From: Serilophus lunatus
Lineage: Eukaryota; Chordata; Aves; Passeriformes; Eurylaimidae
Direction of reading: 5' to 3'
Length of the DNA stretch: 64,000 bases
Assembly: GCA_013399895.1 (NCBI GenBank)
Contig: VXBA01003715.1
Location: 322,065 to 386,064 of the forward strand
The translations under genes and the position numbers were made by a program. Of this stretch, positions 1-12,925 are shown in pieces. Below the pieces are notes generated by a model. The model saw only the letters and a program-made list of their open reading frames with translations, was not told the DNA's origin and searched no databases. Positions within the stretch are counted from its first letter, which is position 1. Each line of letters begins with the position of its first letter.

Positions 1-2688
1 GACAAGAAGCCCATGACAAGCAACACACTCCACATTCGTGCAAGAGCACCCAGCATTTATGCTCTCACAGAAACCACAGCCTGTGCAAGAGTTGGGTGTC
101 ATATACCTGTTACTGAGGTTTTCTTTCCAGTAGACATGCATGCTGCAAAAATAAGTTAATTAATTTGTGAGTGACAGTTTGATGATATTGTTGCAAAATT
201 GTCCAAAAAATTAATCTAGGTGTAGGTTATTTTCTCACAGATAACTGCTATAGTTACATGCTTTTATCAATTGTCAAATATGGCCAAAGCAACCATCAAT
301 CTTATCAGAGCACAAATCACTGACACGAATCTTAGCACCTACCAATATTGTGCAGACATGGTTCTAGCTGCTATGAGTGATGTCTTATCTTTAATGATTA
401 TAGCAACACTACTTGAAAAATTGCAATGAAATTTTAAAAAATAATAAAAAACCTGAACATGGAGTGTTTTCCAGGCGCCTGAACCAAAGACAGCTCTGGG
501 CTAATATCTTCTCCCCCAAAAAACTTTCACTCTTGAAAGTATCTCTTGCCATTTTTTCTCTTGTTTGATGTTATAAATCAGACACCCAGGAGACAGAGGG
601 GAACTAGGACAGGCTTTTCAAGTGCAACAAACAGAGCAAATGTAACTGAGTGGCCCAATGGCAATTCTCAGTGCCCCAAAGATTAAAAAGAAACACTTTT
701 TTTTGAACTGGCACAGAGAGGAGGGGAAGCAGGGAGCCAGGGGAGAAAAAAATGTGGTATCTCTCTGTAATTCCTTTTACTTCACTAAAGGCGTTGCCAT
801 GGGAACTCCCTTCAGTGAAGATGGGGCACTGGACCTGACAGTTTCTGGGAGCTGGTTCAGGCACAGATGACTTGTTTCTTTCGATATGCATAAGGGGAAT
901 AAAAATATAAGAAATGTTTTATTTACTTTTATTTCCAAAGGAAAACTCCTTAAATTCGTAAGCTGTCAGCTTTGCCTGCCATGATTTGTATTACCTTCAC
1001 TCATTATTCCTAGGTCAATGTCTCTAAAAGGAAAATGGAATGGAAAAATCATCAGACGAATAGCAATTGAAAGCTTTTATACTGCTGCTCATTCTATACA
1101 CACCAAATGTGATTTCTGAACAGACAGTAAATATTGGTATTCCTGAGAACTGGTGCATGGTCCTGATATGGCAGTTGTTAGGTTGCCTGACAGAGGGGTT
1201 GACGATGTATGGTTTATATAATACAGCCTGTCAGAAATGAACGTGTATATATTTTCTGAGTAATGAGGGGAAAAAACCTTACCATTGTTCCTAGGGATAT
1301 TCTGCAGTGGTACACCAGCTCTAAATACGATCCAATCAAAAACGAAGCAAAGGTACACGTATTTGTGGTTCAAGAAGCATTCTTACTTTGCTATGTAAAT
1401 TAAAGGATGAGCAGAAGACTTGATATTATTAATTCATAAGATCAGTGAAAGAAAGAGCCTCTAACCATTAATACCAAATATTGTATTAGCCCAGCCAGGT
1501 TTCAAAGTAAATTAAATATGTAATTTGAAAATCACTTTGGTGAAAACTAGTAAAAAGCATGACACTGAATGTGATAACTGGAATCAGCTGTAGTCTGGAG
1601 AATAGGCTACCTAAGCATATTCTAAGGTCAGAAAAGTTCTGGTAATTTTATAAAAGACCCAATGATATCCTTACTAAAAAGAAAGAACCCGTTCATTTAC
1701 TAGTTTAATCTGATTCTTTTTATGGTCCTTCAGACTAATTTTAAAATGTATCAGAATTGTTTCAGAGAAATAGAAAAGATTTTATTTCACCCAGTGGCTT
1801 CTCAATGGTTACAGATAATATGGTCTACTAAAAGTATATTTAGTTGTTATATCTTTAATTAACTTGTTGCTGTTAATTATATGGTGGTAGATTTTGAAAT
1901 TTTATCCTTTTGCAGAGTATGGTCTCTAATATTCGAGTTCTGGATATATACCAGGATATCCTGGAATAGTTACTGTTATTCCAGGAGAAAAACTTGGTAA
2001 GAAAAATAAAAATTACAGTATGAAATTACAGAGTATCTATATTCTCTATTTTTTCCTCTGTGGTGCTCACAGATCAGACAGGAGGTGTAAGTAATTCCCT
2101 AGCAGGAAGAAATTACTCTGCCATGGTGTTTATCAGGTTTCTTTAGCTTAAGGTTTATTAGCAGTAACCGTTGTACTAAGAATCACAGCTATGGAAGTAC
2201 TCAACCTACCTCCTGTCTATACAGGATATGTTATGCTGCTGCTTAATCAGTTTTGTACCCTCCCCTGATCCCAAATTAAAACAGGAGCTCAAGCATGAAA
2301 AAAACCTCATGTGAGGAGCAATTAATGTATATACTTATCTCCAGATTCTCAAACTCTTATTTCCATATCCCACAAATGAATGCAGAGAATTTATTTCTCA
2401 AGTATAGAAAATCTTTTAGAAGTTTTAAATGGAAATCTCTACACCTCTACAGCAGAACAGACTTTGAACTTAATATTTCTCAACACTTCTTAAGTATTTC
2501 TAGGTTTATATTTTTTTAATTATGTATAGGTGTTTGGGATTTTTGTTTGTTTGGGGTGGTTTGTTTGGTTTTGATTTTGTAGTTTTTTGTAACATGAACT
2601 ACCAGCCTTGAGCAGGAAAAAAGGCAAGGACAAACTGCATTTCACATTAACACATCTTTTTAAGTGGCTTGTAACTTCCAAACCATGG
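1..2688. other. unique AT-rich non-coding DNA
   Basis: I see no gene, RNA gene or recognisable mobile element in this stretch. Open frames are all under 100 codons, overlap on both strands and match no family I know, so I treat them as chance. The last ~160 bases (2527-2590) are rich in T and G (runs such as TTTGTTTG), a simple low-complexity tract just before the CR1 fragment that follows. A possible splice-like pair at 1915/1997 is discussed among the rejected items. Confidence 0.6.
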
Positions 2689-3406
2689 AAACATAGAATG
2701 GTTTGGGTTGGAAGGGGACCTTGAAAATCATCAAGTTCCAACCCCCCGTCGGGGGAAGGGATGACTTCAAACAGAGCAGGTTGCTCAGAGTCCCATTCAC
2801 TCTGGACTCATGCCAACGTATCAATGTCCCTCCACTGCTGGGGACCCCGGAGCTGGATGCAGCACTCCAGGTGGAGTCTCACCAGAGAGAAATAGAGGGG
2901 CAGAACCACCTCCCTTGACCTGCTAGCTGCGCTGTTTTGGGTGCTGCCCAGGACACGGGTTGGCTTTCTGGACTGCAAGTGCACATTGGTGGTTCATGTC
3001 CAGCCTCTCACCACCAGCACTATCAAGTCCTTTTCAGCAGGGCTGCTCTCGAAATGTTCATCCCCCAGCCTGTATTGAAATGAGGGGTTGCCATGATCCA
3101 AGCACAGCACCTTGAACCTAGTCTTGTAAAATTTCATGAGATTCCCATGGGCCCATTCTGAAGCCTGTTTAGGTCCCTCTGAATAGCATCCTTTCCTTCA
3201 GGTGTGTCAACAGCACCAGAAGATGACACAGCTGAGTGTCATCTGCCAATTTGCTAAGGGTGCACTCAATCTTTCTGTCTGTGTCATTAATGAAGATATT
3301 AAATACAACTGGTCCTAAAACAGACCCTTGAGGGACAAAATACAAGTGTCTAAAACAACAGCTGGGATAATTTTGAATGGTAAGATAGATACTTGTTTTA
3401 GGCCTC
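2689..3406 (-). mobile_element. CR1 LINE, 3' fragment, antisense
   Basis: The left edge reads ATAGAATGGTTTGGGTTGGA, followed by a GGGACCTT block and a CATCAAGTTCCAACC block. This is the reverse complement of the classic avian CR1 3' terminus. The body continues without a break through the end of the reverse transcriptase reading frame to about 3406, where similarity stops (5' truncation, as is normal for CR1). About 718 bp are present. No target duplication is expected for CR1 and none is seen. The divergence and broken frames indicate an old, inactive copy. Confidence 0.9.
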
Positions 3407-3408
3407 AA
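3169..3408 (-). pseudogene. CR1 ORF2 reverse transcriptase remnant
   Basis: The minus-strand frame keeps 79 codons that include PQGSVLGPVVFNIFIND (the fingers/palm segment before the catalytic box) and then KLADDTQL, which holds the two adjacent aspartates of the reverse transcriptase active site (box LADD in place of the usual FADD/FVDD). The frame stops soon after. It would have encoded the CR1 polymerase that copies element RNA at a nicked target. It is only a fragment: endonuclease and most of the polymerase are missing. Confidence 0.8.
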
Positions 3409-6400
3409 AGGAAATCTTTGTACCTACAATTATTACTACAAAAAAAGATAGTAAATGAAAACCAGATAAGATAAAAAGGAATGTCTATCACATTTAGAAT
3501 TAATAGATAATATTCTGATACTTAGACTGGTTTAGCAATATCAGAATTGTGTTATGGTCACAACTCTAAAAATACAATGGCCTCCATGTAAAGATCAGTG
3601 TTTGACAACGAACCAAATCTTAAAATTTTTCACAGACGTGGAAAATTCTATTCATAAAATATTAACTGCATGTCATATTCTACTGGAGTGCCACTGTGAG
3701 ATTATGAAAGTATGCAATTATTATCATTAACTATCTATACATATTATTTTCAATTAAATATTAGATTATTTAATAGAGCTAAAAAAAAAAAGCCAATCTC
3801 ACACCTTTTATTTTCATTCTAGAAACAGACAAATCTTACTTTATGAACAATGATCTCATGCTCCCAACATGCAGTTCTATTATTCTCCTTTATAGTGTGT
3901 CAGAGTTTCCTGAGCCTGTCTGAGCTACATTAAGGAATTGAGGCAGACTGCAATCAAAACATAGAATAAATCAAATCTATCTGTAATAATATCAATAACT
4001 AGTATTTGGAATTAATCTTAAATAAATAAATCTGTATAGGAGACAAATAGCATTTCATTCTACATGTGGCAGTGGTTATTTATGAGTATTTCACAAAAGC
4101 AACAGGAAAAGAGTTAACTAACCTTCCATAAAAGCTGCAGTATTTAGAGAAACAGCCTTAAAATCACCCGTAAAATGGATCAAAATGAAAAGAAAAAAAA
4201 AACAATCAAAAAAACCCTGTTTCTAAAGAAAGGAGAACATCTTTGAATTATTAAAGAGAGAGGTTTGACTCAAGTGTCTTTTGTCTTTGCACTAAGTCAG
4301 AGGAACACTTACTTCACCCAGATTTCCAGCATCAGAGAGAGCTTTTAACAGCGGAAGTTATTTATCATCAGAAAGTTTCTTTAAAGGATTTTAGCTAAAG
4401 AACAGTGTTACACTGAGCAGAAACTGAAAGATATTTCTCATCACTGGAGGAACGAATTTGGCCATCTAATATTCTTTCATTTCTTGTGTCTCCCTGCACT
4501 ATTCTTCTCACATTTCCTCACACATAATTGACAACAACCTTATGAATTACTGGCTACAGAACTGTTGCCCCTTCAGTCATGGTATTTTTCATCTCATTAA
4601 GTTCTGACTTTTACAATTTGCCAGTAGTTTTAAGAAACATTTTTAGTTGATGGCTAACAATCAAGATAAAGGTTTAACTGCATTTTTTAAACTCACAAGC
4701 AAAAAGAGGAAAACAAGTTGTGGAAAGCAGTTTAAATTTATATGGTCTCCAGAAGGTTAAATATACCTACAAAATATATGAATGAGAGGAAACAAATTAA
4801 ATATACAAACGTCAACTACATGTTGTTGTTTTAATGCTATTATAGCTGCCCTGATTTAGTAGTTTTGGATGTACATCAGTCCCTACAGTGATCATTATCG
4901 TAGATATAAATTTGGTGTTGTCATAAACAATTAAAAGACATGGAAAAATAAATATAAATGAATTAAAAATACATATAAATAAGTTTTACAAATGCAGTCA
5001 TCAAAATATAGGAAATCTAAAATTTAAATCAATATAATCTGTCCCCTTCAATTGCTGTGCGGTACAGCCTTCAGGTATAGGATCACCTTTTTTTTTACAA
5101 TTTCACCTGTAACAGTGAAAGTTTTGACTTTGTTGCTAAAACACTGCTGATAATACACTAGTGCTTTGGTTGTTACTGAACTGTATGAACATACTGGCTC
5201 AACCTATCACACCTCATTTGAATTGTCACATGAACACAGAACATAAAGAAATCAATGAAGGCTGAAAGAAGCTATACATCAGCAGGAGTTTCCAAGGAAA
5301 TCCTGGTGTCATAGAACATGAGTCTTCATGGAATAAGGCAGGAGAAAGGATCCTTTTCTTAGCTCACCAGCTAACCTTACTTGCACACTTGGATTCCTAC
5401 TAATTGCCTTTTTTGTTTGGTTGGTTGCAGTTTTTTGTTTGTTGTTCATTTTTGTTACAATAAAATAGCCTGCTTCGGTGTGGGATATTGTGGGGTTTTT
5501 CCTGTTCGTTTGTGTATATCATGCCTAGTCAGTTCCCGCCTGTAAGCCGATCTTCAGGTCCCATCCCCTGCTTGTGATTCACAATTCAGTTTCACAAAAC
5601 TACTTACCCTAACTAAAATATTTAGGCTTCTTGCTGCTAGGTGGATGAAATTTAGTATCTTGTGGCATATGAGATCTAACTAAATCTCTTTCCCCTTACA
5701 GTCTTAAGCTCTAAGGAATAATTTTCTGACATTAAATCTCAGAGAAAAACTGAAGAATTATCTTCAATTTTAAAAGACTTCATTATAAAGGTTTGGAATC
5801 AATTACGATCAGCTGTTTTGTGATTCTGTATGGCTAATAACAGTATTGCCACAGATAGGAAGCTTTACTGACATACTGCAATTGCTCTTATCCTTTGGAA
5901 ACAGGACAAAGATAGACTGTGTAGATGGAAATGTCTCGGCTTTCTTGGCAAAAAATTATTGTGCCTACATGCGATATAAGTATTTCTTCATTTTACTCTA
6001 CCTAGTTCTTTTTGTTGCAATTGCCCACTTTCCTTATTTTCCTGCCCTCTTGCTCTTGCGTGCATAAAGTTAGTCTGGGAAAACCTGTTTTTTCCACTGG
6101 GAAATCAGCAGTGGCAAATTAACCACTATTTGGCAACCCTTCACAGATGGTGGCAGCAGAATTTCAGCCTAAGTCAGTAAGAACAAGGCAATTTAAAAAC
6201 ATTAAAAATGCATTGATGGCAAAGAAATAAAAGCAGCCACTCAGGTACAAGCCAGAATAGTTTAAAAGCTTTGGGGAAAAAACAGGCTTCTTCTTTTATA
6301 TTAAATACTTATTTTGTATAGAGAACTTTGTAGGTAATAAAAGGCATAGTACTGTATTCTCTGCTCAATATAGTTTTTGGGAAAGAGAAGTATAACATTT

Positions 6401-9400
6401 TTATCTGATAAAAACTGGAATCAAAATAAACATTAAAAACTACTGAATACCTTACTAATTTTTATTTTATTTATGATGATTTCAGGTCTCGTCTATCATT
6501 TAACAGTCTTCTGAAAGCTATTGTCTCACACATCCAGACTCATGATTTCACCAGCGTTTGCAAAGCCATCCATTATACATGAAGAGCTATGCTGTGACTG
6601 CTATTGGGGAAGGAATTAGCAAGCGTGTAAGGCAGTTCTGTAAATATTTGTCCTGAACTGGGACCTCATTACAGTGTTTACTGCAGGAAATACTAGGATT
6701 TCTGCCCACTGGTTCCTTTAGGAATGCATTTAGTGCTGGACTTAAAAAGTCCTATCTTTTTTAGATTAGTACGAATTTTTGATAGTCTCCATCTTTTTTG
6801 AAATAATAGAATTCCATAAGCTAAAATTATGTAGAATATATGTATAAACCAGAAAAATTATTTAATATCTGTAATAGATGTGATAGATTAAGATTTGATA
6901 AACCATTTAAAAAAAAATTTCACTTACTTGACAACTTATGTGATTTCAGTGTTTCCAGGAGCAATAATTTTTTAAATGGTTGCTGACAGGCAATTTATGG
7001 GATGTTTACTCGATATTTAAAATTTCCATATTTAGCTGGGTCATCTGCTGTCTTTGATTTGACACACAGAATGAATAGGTAACAGGATAAAATTGCTCAT
7101 CTCTGATCTTCTGAGAGTTGTGTGAATTTCTGGTGAGATACATGAATTTTCTAATTCATAACTGTATGTTCTTAATGTTACCTTAGAGCAGCCTGTTCAC
7201 TGCATTGCAATTTAGAATATTCTGAGTTAATAAATCAGAAAAAGATCACAAATTTAAGATGTGGAAGCAAACATTATAACTACCAGATACCATGTCCCAC
7301 AGTCTTCTTTTGTTTTATTGCTGCCAGTTTTTTTTTTAGCTTACTCTTTCTAGGGATGGTTCCTAATATGTTGATTGAAAAGATCCTTATACACTTATTC
7401 AGCCTTAATTTTGCCAAGATAAGCCAATTAGGCCTTTTTTGTTTTGGCTCTCTGTGCCACAGAGCACCATTCTACTTCTTTTTAACATCACTTCCTTATG
7501 AGTTCCATGTTTCTTTAAGTATCACGGCCAGTTTTTCATAGAATTTTCTCAATTAGCCTCCTCAACCACTTTTTAAGGTAGGCTACCATTATATGGTAGG
7601 CCACAGAAAATCTACACAGTCAGAATGAGAGGAAATACCCCTGCCTACCTTTTTCACAGTCTGTACATAGCAGTAGGTAATAATTCCACTGACAAATCAG
7701 TTAGTCATCTTGTAATGTTCTTCTGACATTATGTGCTATTAGCCATGACTTTATTGCAGAAATCTGTATCAGTCATTGAATACATGACCCTTTAATCATG
7801 TCACTCCCTTTGTATAATTCTAGCCTACAAGACATTCAGTTTTTCCTGTAGGATATTTTCACCTTCTTTTGTAGCAGTTGTACTGCTATTACTCAATTTT
7901 AAGAATATTTTAGAGCACTTTTACATAATTTTTTTTATTTTATCCTCTCATCTAGTTTCCACCAATACTAAGCATTATTGCATTCATCCTTAGCTTCAAG
8001 GAGCACCCTGAATTTCCATGGATATGTTAACTATGGAAAAACTATTTCAAATAGTCAAGCCTAACACCACCAAATACTGTTGCTTGCAATGCATGTGTGT
8101 GTGTGTTGAATTTAGTTTAAAGCATCATCATCTTTTCATAAAAACTAACTGCAGATGGCAAGAAAAAAAATCTTCTGTTTTCCTAAAACTCTGTTCCATT
8201 GCACATCTGTTACTCCATGTCTGAGACTTTGTAAGTTACAAAAATTGCCAAAGGCTTTTTTACTGGCACTCATAACTCAAGTGAAAAAAAAACAACAACA
8301 AAGCATACAGGAATCCATTATAGACAAATTATCTAAATCATAATTCTATGATTCTAAGTATATATTAAAGGAAGATGAAGGGTTTTTTTCCCCAATTAAT
8401 CAACCAGCATGTTATGGGAATATTATTGTAGGTGAGTAATAAGAGTATTTAAATTCCACTTCCTCACGGGAGCAACAGTGTTTCCACTTCACAAGACAGG
8501 TTTGATTCTGTTCATCCCAAGTACATGGAAACACGGTACATGTCTATAACCTGAAGATTATACCACAGCTTGAAAGGTCTTTTCCAACTGTTAACAATTT
8601 TTTTGCCATTAGTTAAGGCTTCCTCAGTGGACAAGCCAATTCCCTTTCTGCAAGGATCAAATCCTGCCAGGGTTACAGAGAAAAAGAAGTTGCCCAGGCC
8701 AGAGTACTGCTTATGTTAATGAGGTGCAAAAATTGTTCATGATACAGTCTTAGAACTAGAAGATAATCTTTTTTATGCGTAAACTTTTTTTTTTTTTTCG
8801 AGATAATGAATTATTTTCTCAGAAATGTAACTCTGGCATAAAAACATGAAAGCACAAGTATGGAAAATTGAAAGGGTCTGCATCCAGAAATACACAAGTT
8901 TTCAGACTCTTAACATCACATTTTTATTCAGGGAGAAAAATATACTAATTAAAACATACTAATAAAATATACTAATAAAAATATACTAATTTAGCCTAGT
9001 TCATCCACTTTCTCCAGAAAAAATACTGAAGTTACACACAGCCTATCTGCAGAAGGATTGAAATGTGAGAATGGAATATATAAGAGCTTGCCTTTTTTTT
9101 GTTGGGTTTGTTTTGTTTCATTTTGTTTCTTTGTTCATTTTTTGTGAAGGAAACTATATAAAATGGATGTGAACAAGACTATGGATGCTTCAGGAATTCT
9201 GTAGTCCCTGCTTCAAAGCTTAGGTTTTTTAGGAGCTTTAAATTTTGTGAATCTTTCGTGAATGTTATGTCCATCCCTATCTCAAAACCAGTTGTGATAG
9301 TTTCTCTGTATAAAGAAAGCAGGACAGGTTGTAGAACCCTGTGATACGCTATATGTGCTATGCTTGAACCTCAGATATATTTAATTTTCCTATACTCTTT

Positions 9401-9868
9401 TATTAATTGAAATAAGAAAAAATTATTGAAACATATTAGAATGATTTACACTCTTAAATAATAAAGCTTATGAGGATCAAACAGCCCATAGGAAGGCAGC
9501 ATAAGCATGCATCTAAGAAAAAAATTGGAATATTAAGGGGAAAATTAAATTTCTTTAAAGTATATTTTATACTTAAAATCTCTCAAACTTTTGTGTGAAT
9601 GGCCCATATATTTATCTAGAAAAACTAGTTACCATATATCTTTGCCTCAGAGGAAATGAGGATCCATTTTGCTGGTAGTTTTACAGGAGGTAAGCACTTT
9701 ATTCTAATTTTCTGTGGAGTCTGACTTTTGGTATTACATCTAAAACCAAATCGCACTAAAGTGAAAATTAATTTTCTTGGATGTTTGCTTAATAAGTTAT
9801 ACATTCTTTGTTTCTGAAAATATTTTTGCATTTCTCCTATTGCCATTTATAATCATGTGCATTGGCCT
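3409..9868. other. unique AT-rich non-coding DNA
   Basis: About 6.5 kb without a gene or an element I can name. Contents are AT-rich unique sequence, short homopolymer runs (for example 14 T at 8785-8798), a short TG run near 8093-8107 and the small tandem repeat listed separately at 8941-8990. Short open frames here look like chance. ATTCTATGATTCTAAG at 8342-8357 resembles a CR1 tail, but no CR1 body precedes it. Confidence 0.55.
8941..8990. repeat. short AT-rich tandem repeat (TACTAATAAAA-like)
   Basis: Four imperfect copies of a 13-16 base unit built on TACTAAT followed by a run of A residues. Probably simple-sequence slippage. No function is suggested. Confidence 0.7.
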
Positions 9869-10426
9869 TGTCATTGTCTAACCCCAGCTGGCAACTAAAC
9901 TCCAGATATTCGCTCACTCCCACCATGTCAGGAAGGAGGAAGGAATTGGAAAGATAGAAGTGAGAAAACTTGAGGATTGAGATAAAGACAGTTTAATAGG
10001 GCAACCCAAAAGCCATGCATGCAAATGAAGCGTTACAACTGCCTGCACAACTTGCCATGGGCAGGCAAATGTTCAGCCATGTCTAGGAAAGCAGGGCTTC
10101 AACATGTGTAATGCAGACTTAGGAAAACACCTCTTCATCCCCTGGCTTCATATACTGAGAATGACTATTTGGTATGGAATATCTCTTAGGTCAGTTGTAG
10201 TCACCTGTCCCAGCTGTGTCCCTAGTTCTCATACAGCCCCAGCCTCCTTGCTGGTGCAGTGGAGTGGGCGGTTCTGAAGAGCAAAAATGGCCTTGTCGCT
10301 GCACAAGGACTGCTAAGCAGTAATGAAAACAGCTGTGTGTTATCAACCCTGTCCTAGCACAAATCCAAAACAAAAACCCATGCTAGTGACTACAAAGAAA
10401 ATTAACTGTCCCAACCAAAACATACA
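9869..10426 (-). mobile_element. old solo LTR, avian ERV (class II-like), antisense
   Basis: The left edge TGTCATTGTCTAACCCCAGC and the right edge CCCAACCAAAACATACA are the two ends of a TG...CA long terminal repeat read on the minus strand: reversed, the element starts TGTATGTTTTGG and ends near TTAGACAATGACA. Landmarks between them (CAGTTTAATAG near 9988, GTGTGTTATCAAC near 10335, AAAATTAACTGTCCC at 10399-10413) resemble a common avian ERVK-type LTR as I remember it. Length is about 558 bp. The flanking hexamers TGGCCT and TAGCAT do not match, so no target duplication survives, in keeping with an old insertion. No internal retroviral genes adjoin it, so it is read as a solo LTR. Family assignment is inference. 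Confidence 0.7.
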
Positions 10427-12611
10427 TAGCATCCCTCTCAGGGCATCTGAAAACCTGATGAAAGCTAGATTAACTTATAAAGTATCTGAAGGAACATTTA
10501 TTTTTTGTAGATGCTTCTTAGGGGAAGCACTGGGAAATTCAAGTGGTTGGTTCTGTTCAATATTTATATCTTTTGAGTTTGTATTGGAACACAGTGAGTA
10601 CAATTAGAAATTAACAAGTAGACATAATAGACGCCCACCTAATAAAAAGGAAACTTTCAGACCTTAAAATCATCAATTCTTCAAGTGCTATTTGCTTGGT
10701 GCGAAATCACCAGAGCACAAAACTATTCCAATCTAATTCCAAAATGTGCTCGGAGTGACTTGTTTTACCTTTGATTAGTCTAGGACAAAAAGAAGTTCCA
10801 CCACTATTGGAAATTACATAATTAAGAGCTCCTGCAATGTAATTAAGAGTCCTCATGCCTAGGTTAAATGAAATTTATTTCCTGGTGAAAGCACTCAAGT
10901 CTAGAAAGTGAAAAGGTCAAGGGAAAAGAAAATTGAATTATAATAACTCCACCCTTTGCGTTCCCATATTCCTTCACAGTGATTCATTGTATGGTTTTAG
11001 AAAGCTGCTAAGGTCCTCAAAATGAACATTCAATCTTTTGTTGACTATACTAAACTCTGTTTTCCCCTTTTTAAAAGAAAATGTATAAAATCCACAATAC
11101 TCCAGAGAAGACAATAAAAATAATTGAGTGTCATCCATACTATTGCTTCATCAGCTAGTTATTCCTGTATTTTCCTTAAATGAGATGTCTAATGGCTAGT
11201 ACAGTGACTGCATTCGGGATCATATCAAAGTCTGATTCTTTGACCTCTGAGAATACAGAGTTCCTTTAATTATTTCTCCTACTAATCAGAATATGCCCTT
11301 ATCCTCCTTTAATGAAAAGCAAGTCAGTGTTGTAGGGCACTGTCTTCTCCTCCCTTTCTCTTGAAACTGTTACTGAACCTTTAAATCAAAACCATCAAAA
11401 CACTAAGTGTAATTTCTCTCCTTCAGGCTAGCAAATCCCTGTAGTTTTTTGCCCTAATTCTTCACTCAGATCATTTTGAATATTACCCTTGTTTTTTGAT
11501 ATTAATATATTTTATATTCTGTTAAAGATCAATCAAGATCTTCATACAGTGTTTCAATATGGAAAATGAATGCAGGCTACATCAGGCCAATATGTTTTCT
11601 TTTAGAATCTCCTTTTTCTGTTCAAAGATGGTAAAAATTAATTTTTTTCTGAAGTGTTACAGTCCTTCCAGATTGGTACCATCAAGAACACACTGTGAAA
11701 TGGGAGAAAATGTTACAAAATTATAATAGATATGCAAAGTAGTTAGAGCATCTTCCTCCCCCACTTCACTTTTCACCTTCTCAATAGAACACAAATTACA
11801 TGTTCTTTTTCCTTGGTTATGGACATTTTCACTGAAAGAATATTTTTGCTTTTTATGAATGTTGCTGTCTTCAGGATTATTTATTGAAATAAAAGAAAGT
11901 TTTCATCCCTCCTCATGCATGATCTAGAATACTGTGGATTTTCAGAATCAATAGCTTTCCTTTTTAATATCTTTTCCCTCCTCTTCTTCATATATGAAGA
12001 CCAACAGGTTTTGTTAAGTGTTGTGTAAAGTTATGGATGGGACAGATTTATGTCAACAGCGATGTAACTGTTTTGGGTATGATGCTTTTCATTTTTTTAT
12101 CTTCAATTAAATTTACAGCATTAATTTTCTTCTTATAGTTTCGGTTAAATGTTATAATGAACTTGTGGGTATATATGTCTCTTGCATTGCAGAAGAGGTC
12201 TGCAAAGGATCTCACCCTTTTTTGTGTTTTGGTAAGTATGCTTGGAAGCCATTTGAGTAGTTTTGATTTATTCAGGACTGATATTCAAAAGAGAAATCCC
12301 AAAAAGCTCACTGAGAGATGATGCATCACGTGTGCTCCTGCATCATCACATGGCCAGATATGCACAGCACCCCTTCCCCGCCCTCTTCATTCAGACTGCC
12401 CCAGTCCCTGCAGCTATTGGGAGCAGTTTTAGCCATCCAAGTTAAATGCTGTACATGAGAGTGCATGTCTTCTCCAGAGTAAGCAAACTGTGACTCCTCA
12501 AAAGCAAAATAATTAGTGTCTCATCAAGGAGTCATTAGATTGAAAGGGTTTTGACGGATTGTTGTACACACCTGAGCTCCAAAAAAAGCAAAGCATTTTG
12601 ATTTACAATTC
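10427..12611. other. unique AT-rich non-coding DNA
   Basis: No gene or element recognised apart from the possible 39-bp exon listed at 12193-12231. Confidence 0.5.
12193..12231 (+). other. possible 39-bp microexon (candidate only)
   Basis: A polypyrimidine stretch and TTGCATTGCAG form a good 3' splice site ending at 12192. A near-consensus 5' splice site, GTAAGTATG, starts at 12232. The 39 bases between are an exact multiple of three and open in frame 1, reading KRSAKDLTLFCVL. I do not recognise this peptide. Both splice signals are good, but in 64 kb some such pairs arise by chance, and no neighbouring exon can be identified. It could be an alternative microexon of a gene whose intron fills this window, or nothing. 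Confidence 0.25.
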
Positions 12612-12925
12612 CAACTTTCCAGTACCTGAAGGGAGCCCTCAGGTAAAAGATAGAGAGGGACTTTTTACAAGGGCACGTAGTGACAGGACAAGAACAAATG
12701 GCTTCAAACTGAAAGACAGTAGGTTTTGATAAGATATTAGGAAGAAATCCTTTACTATGAGTGTGGCATGGCATAGGAAAAGGTTGCCCAGAGAAGTTAT
12801 GGATGCCCCATCCCCGGAAATGTTCAAAGCCAAGTTGGATGGGGCTCTGAGCAAGCTGGTCTAGTACAAGGTGTCTCTTTCCTAGGCAGGAGAGTTGGAA
12901 CTTCCAAGGACAACTCAGTTAGATG
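12612..12925 (+). mobile_element. CR1 LINE, 3' fragment, sense
   Basis: Sequence from about 12612 follows the end of CR1 ORF2 and the start of its 3' region. Diagnostic blocks are AGAGAGGGACTTTTTACAAG (12651-12670), AGTGACAGGACAAG, TAGGAAGAAATCCTTTACTA and GGTTGCCCAGAGAAGTTATG, ending in GTTGGAACTTCC where CR1 normally enters its 3' terminus. The final short repeats are lost. Truncated at both ends, with no intact frame. Confidence 0.85.

Noticed and set aside
1916..1996. Splice-like pair (CCTTTTGCAG before, GTAAGA after) around 81 bases
   Set aside because: The 5' site is weak, and two of three frames contain stops. The remaining peptide is not recognisable, and in one other frame a Gly/Pro-rich look is interrupted upstream by a stop.
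8335..8360. ATTCTATGATTCTAAG resembling a CR1 3' terminal repeat
   Set aside because: No CR1 body precedes it on either strand, so the match is too short to call an element.
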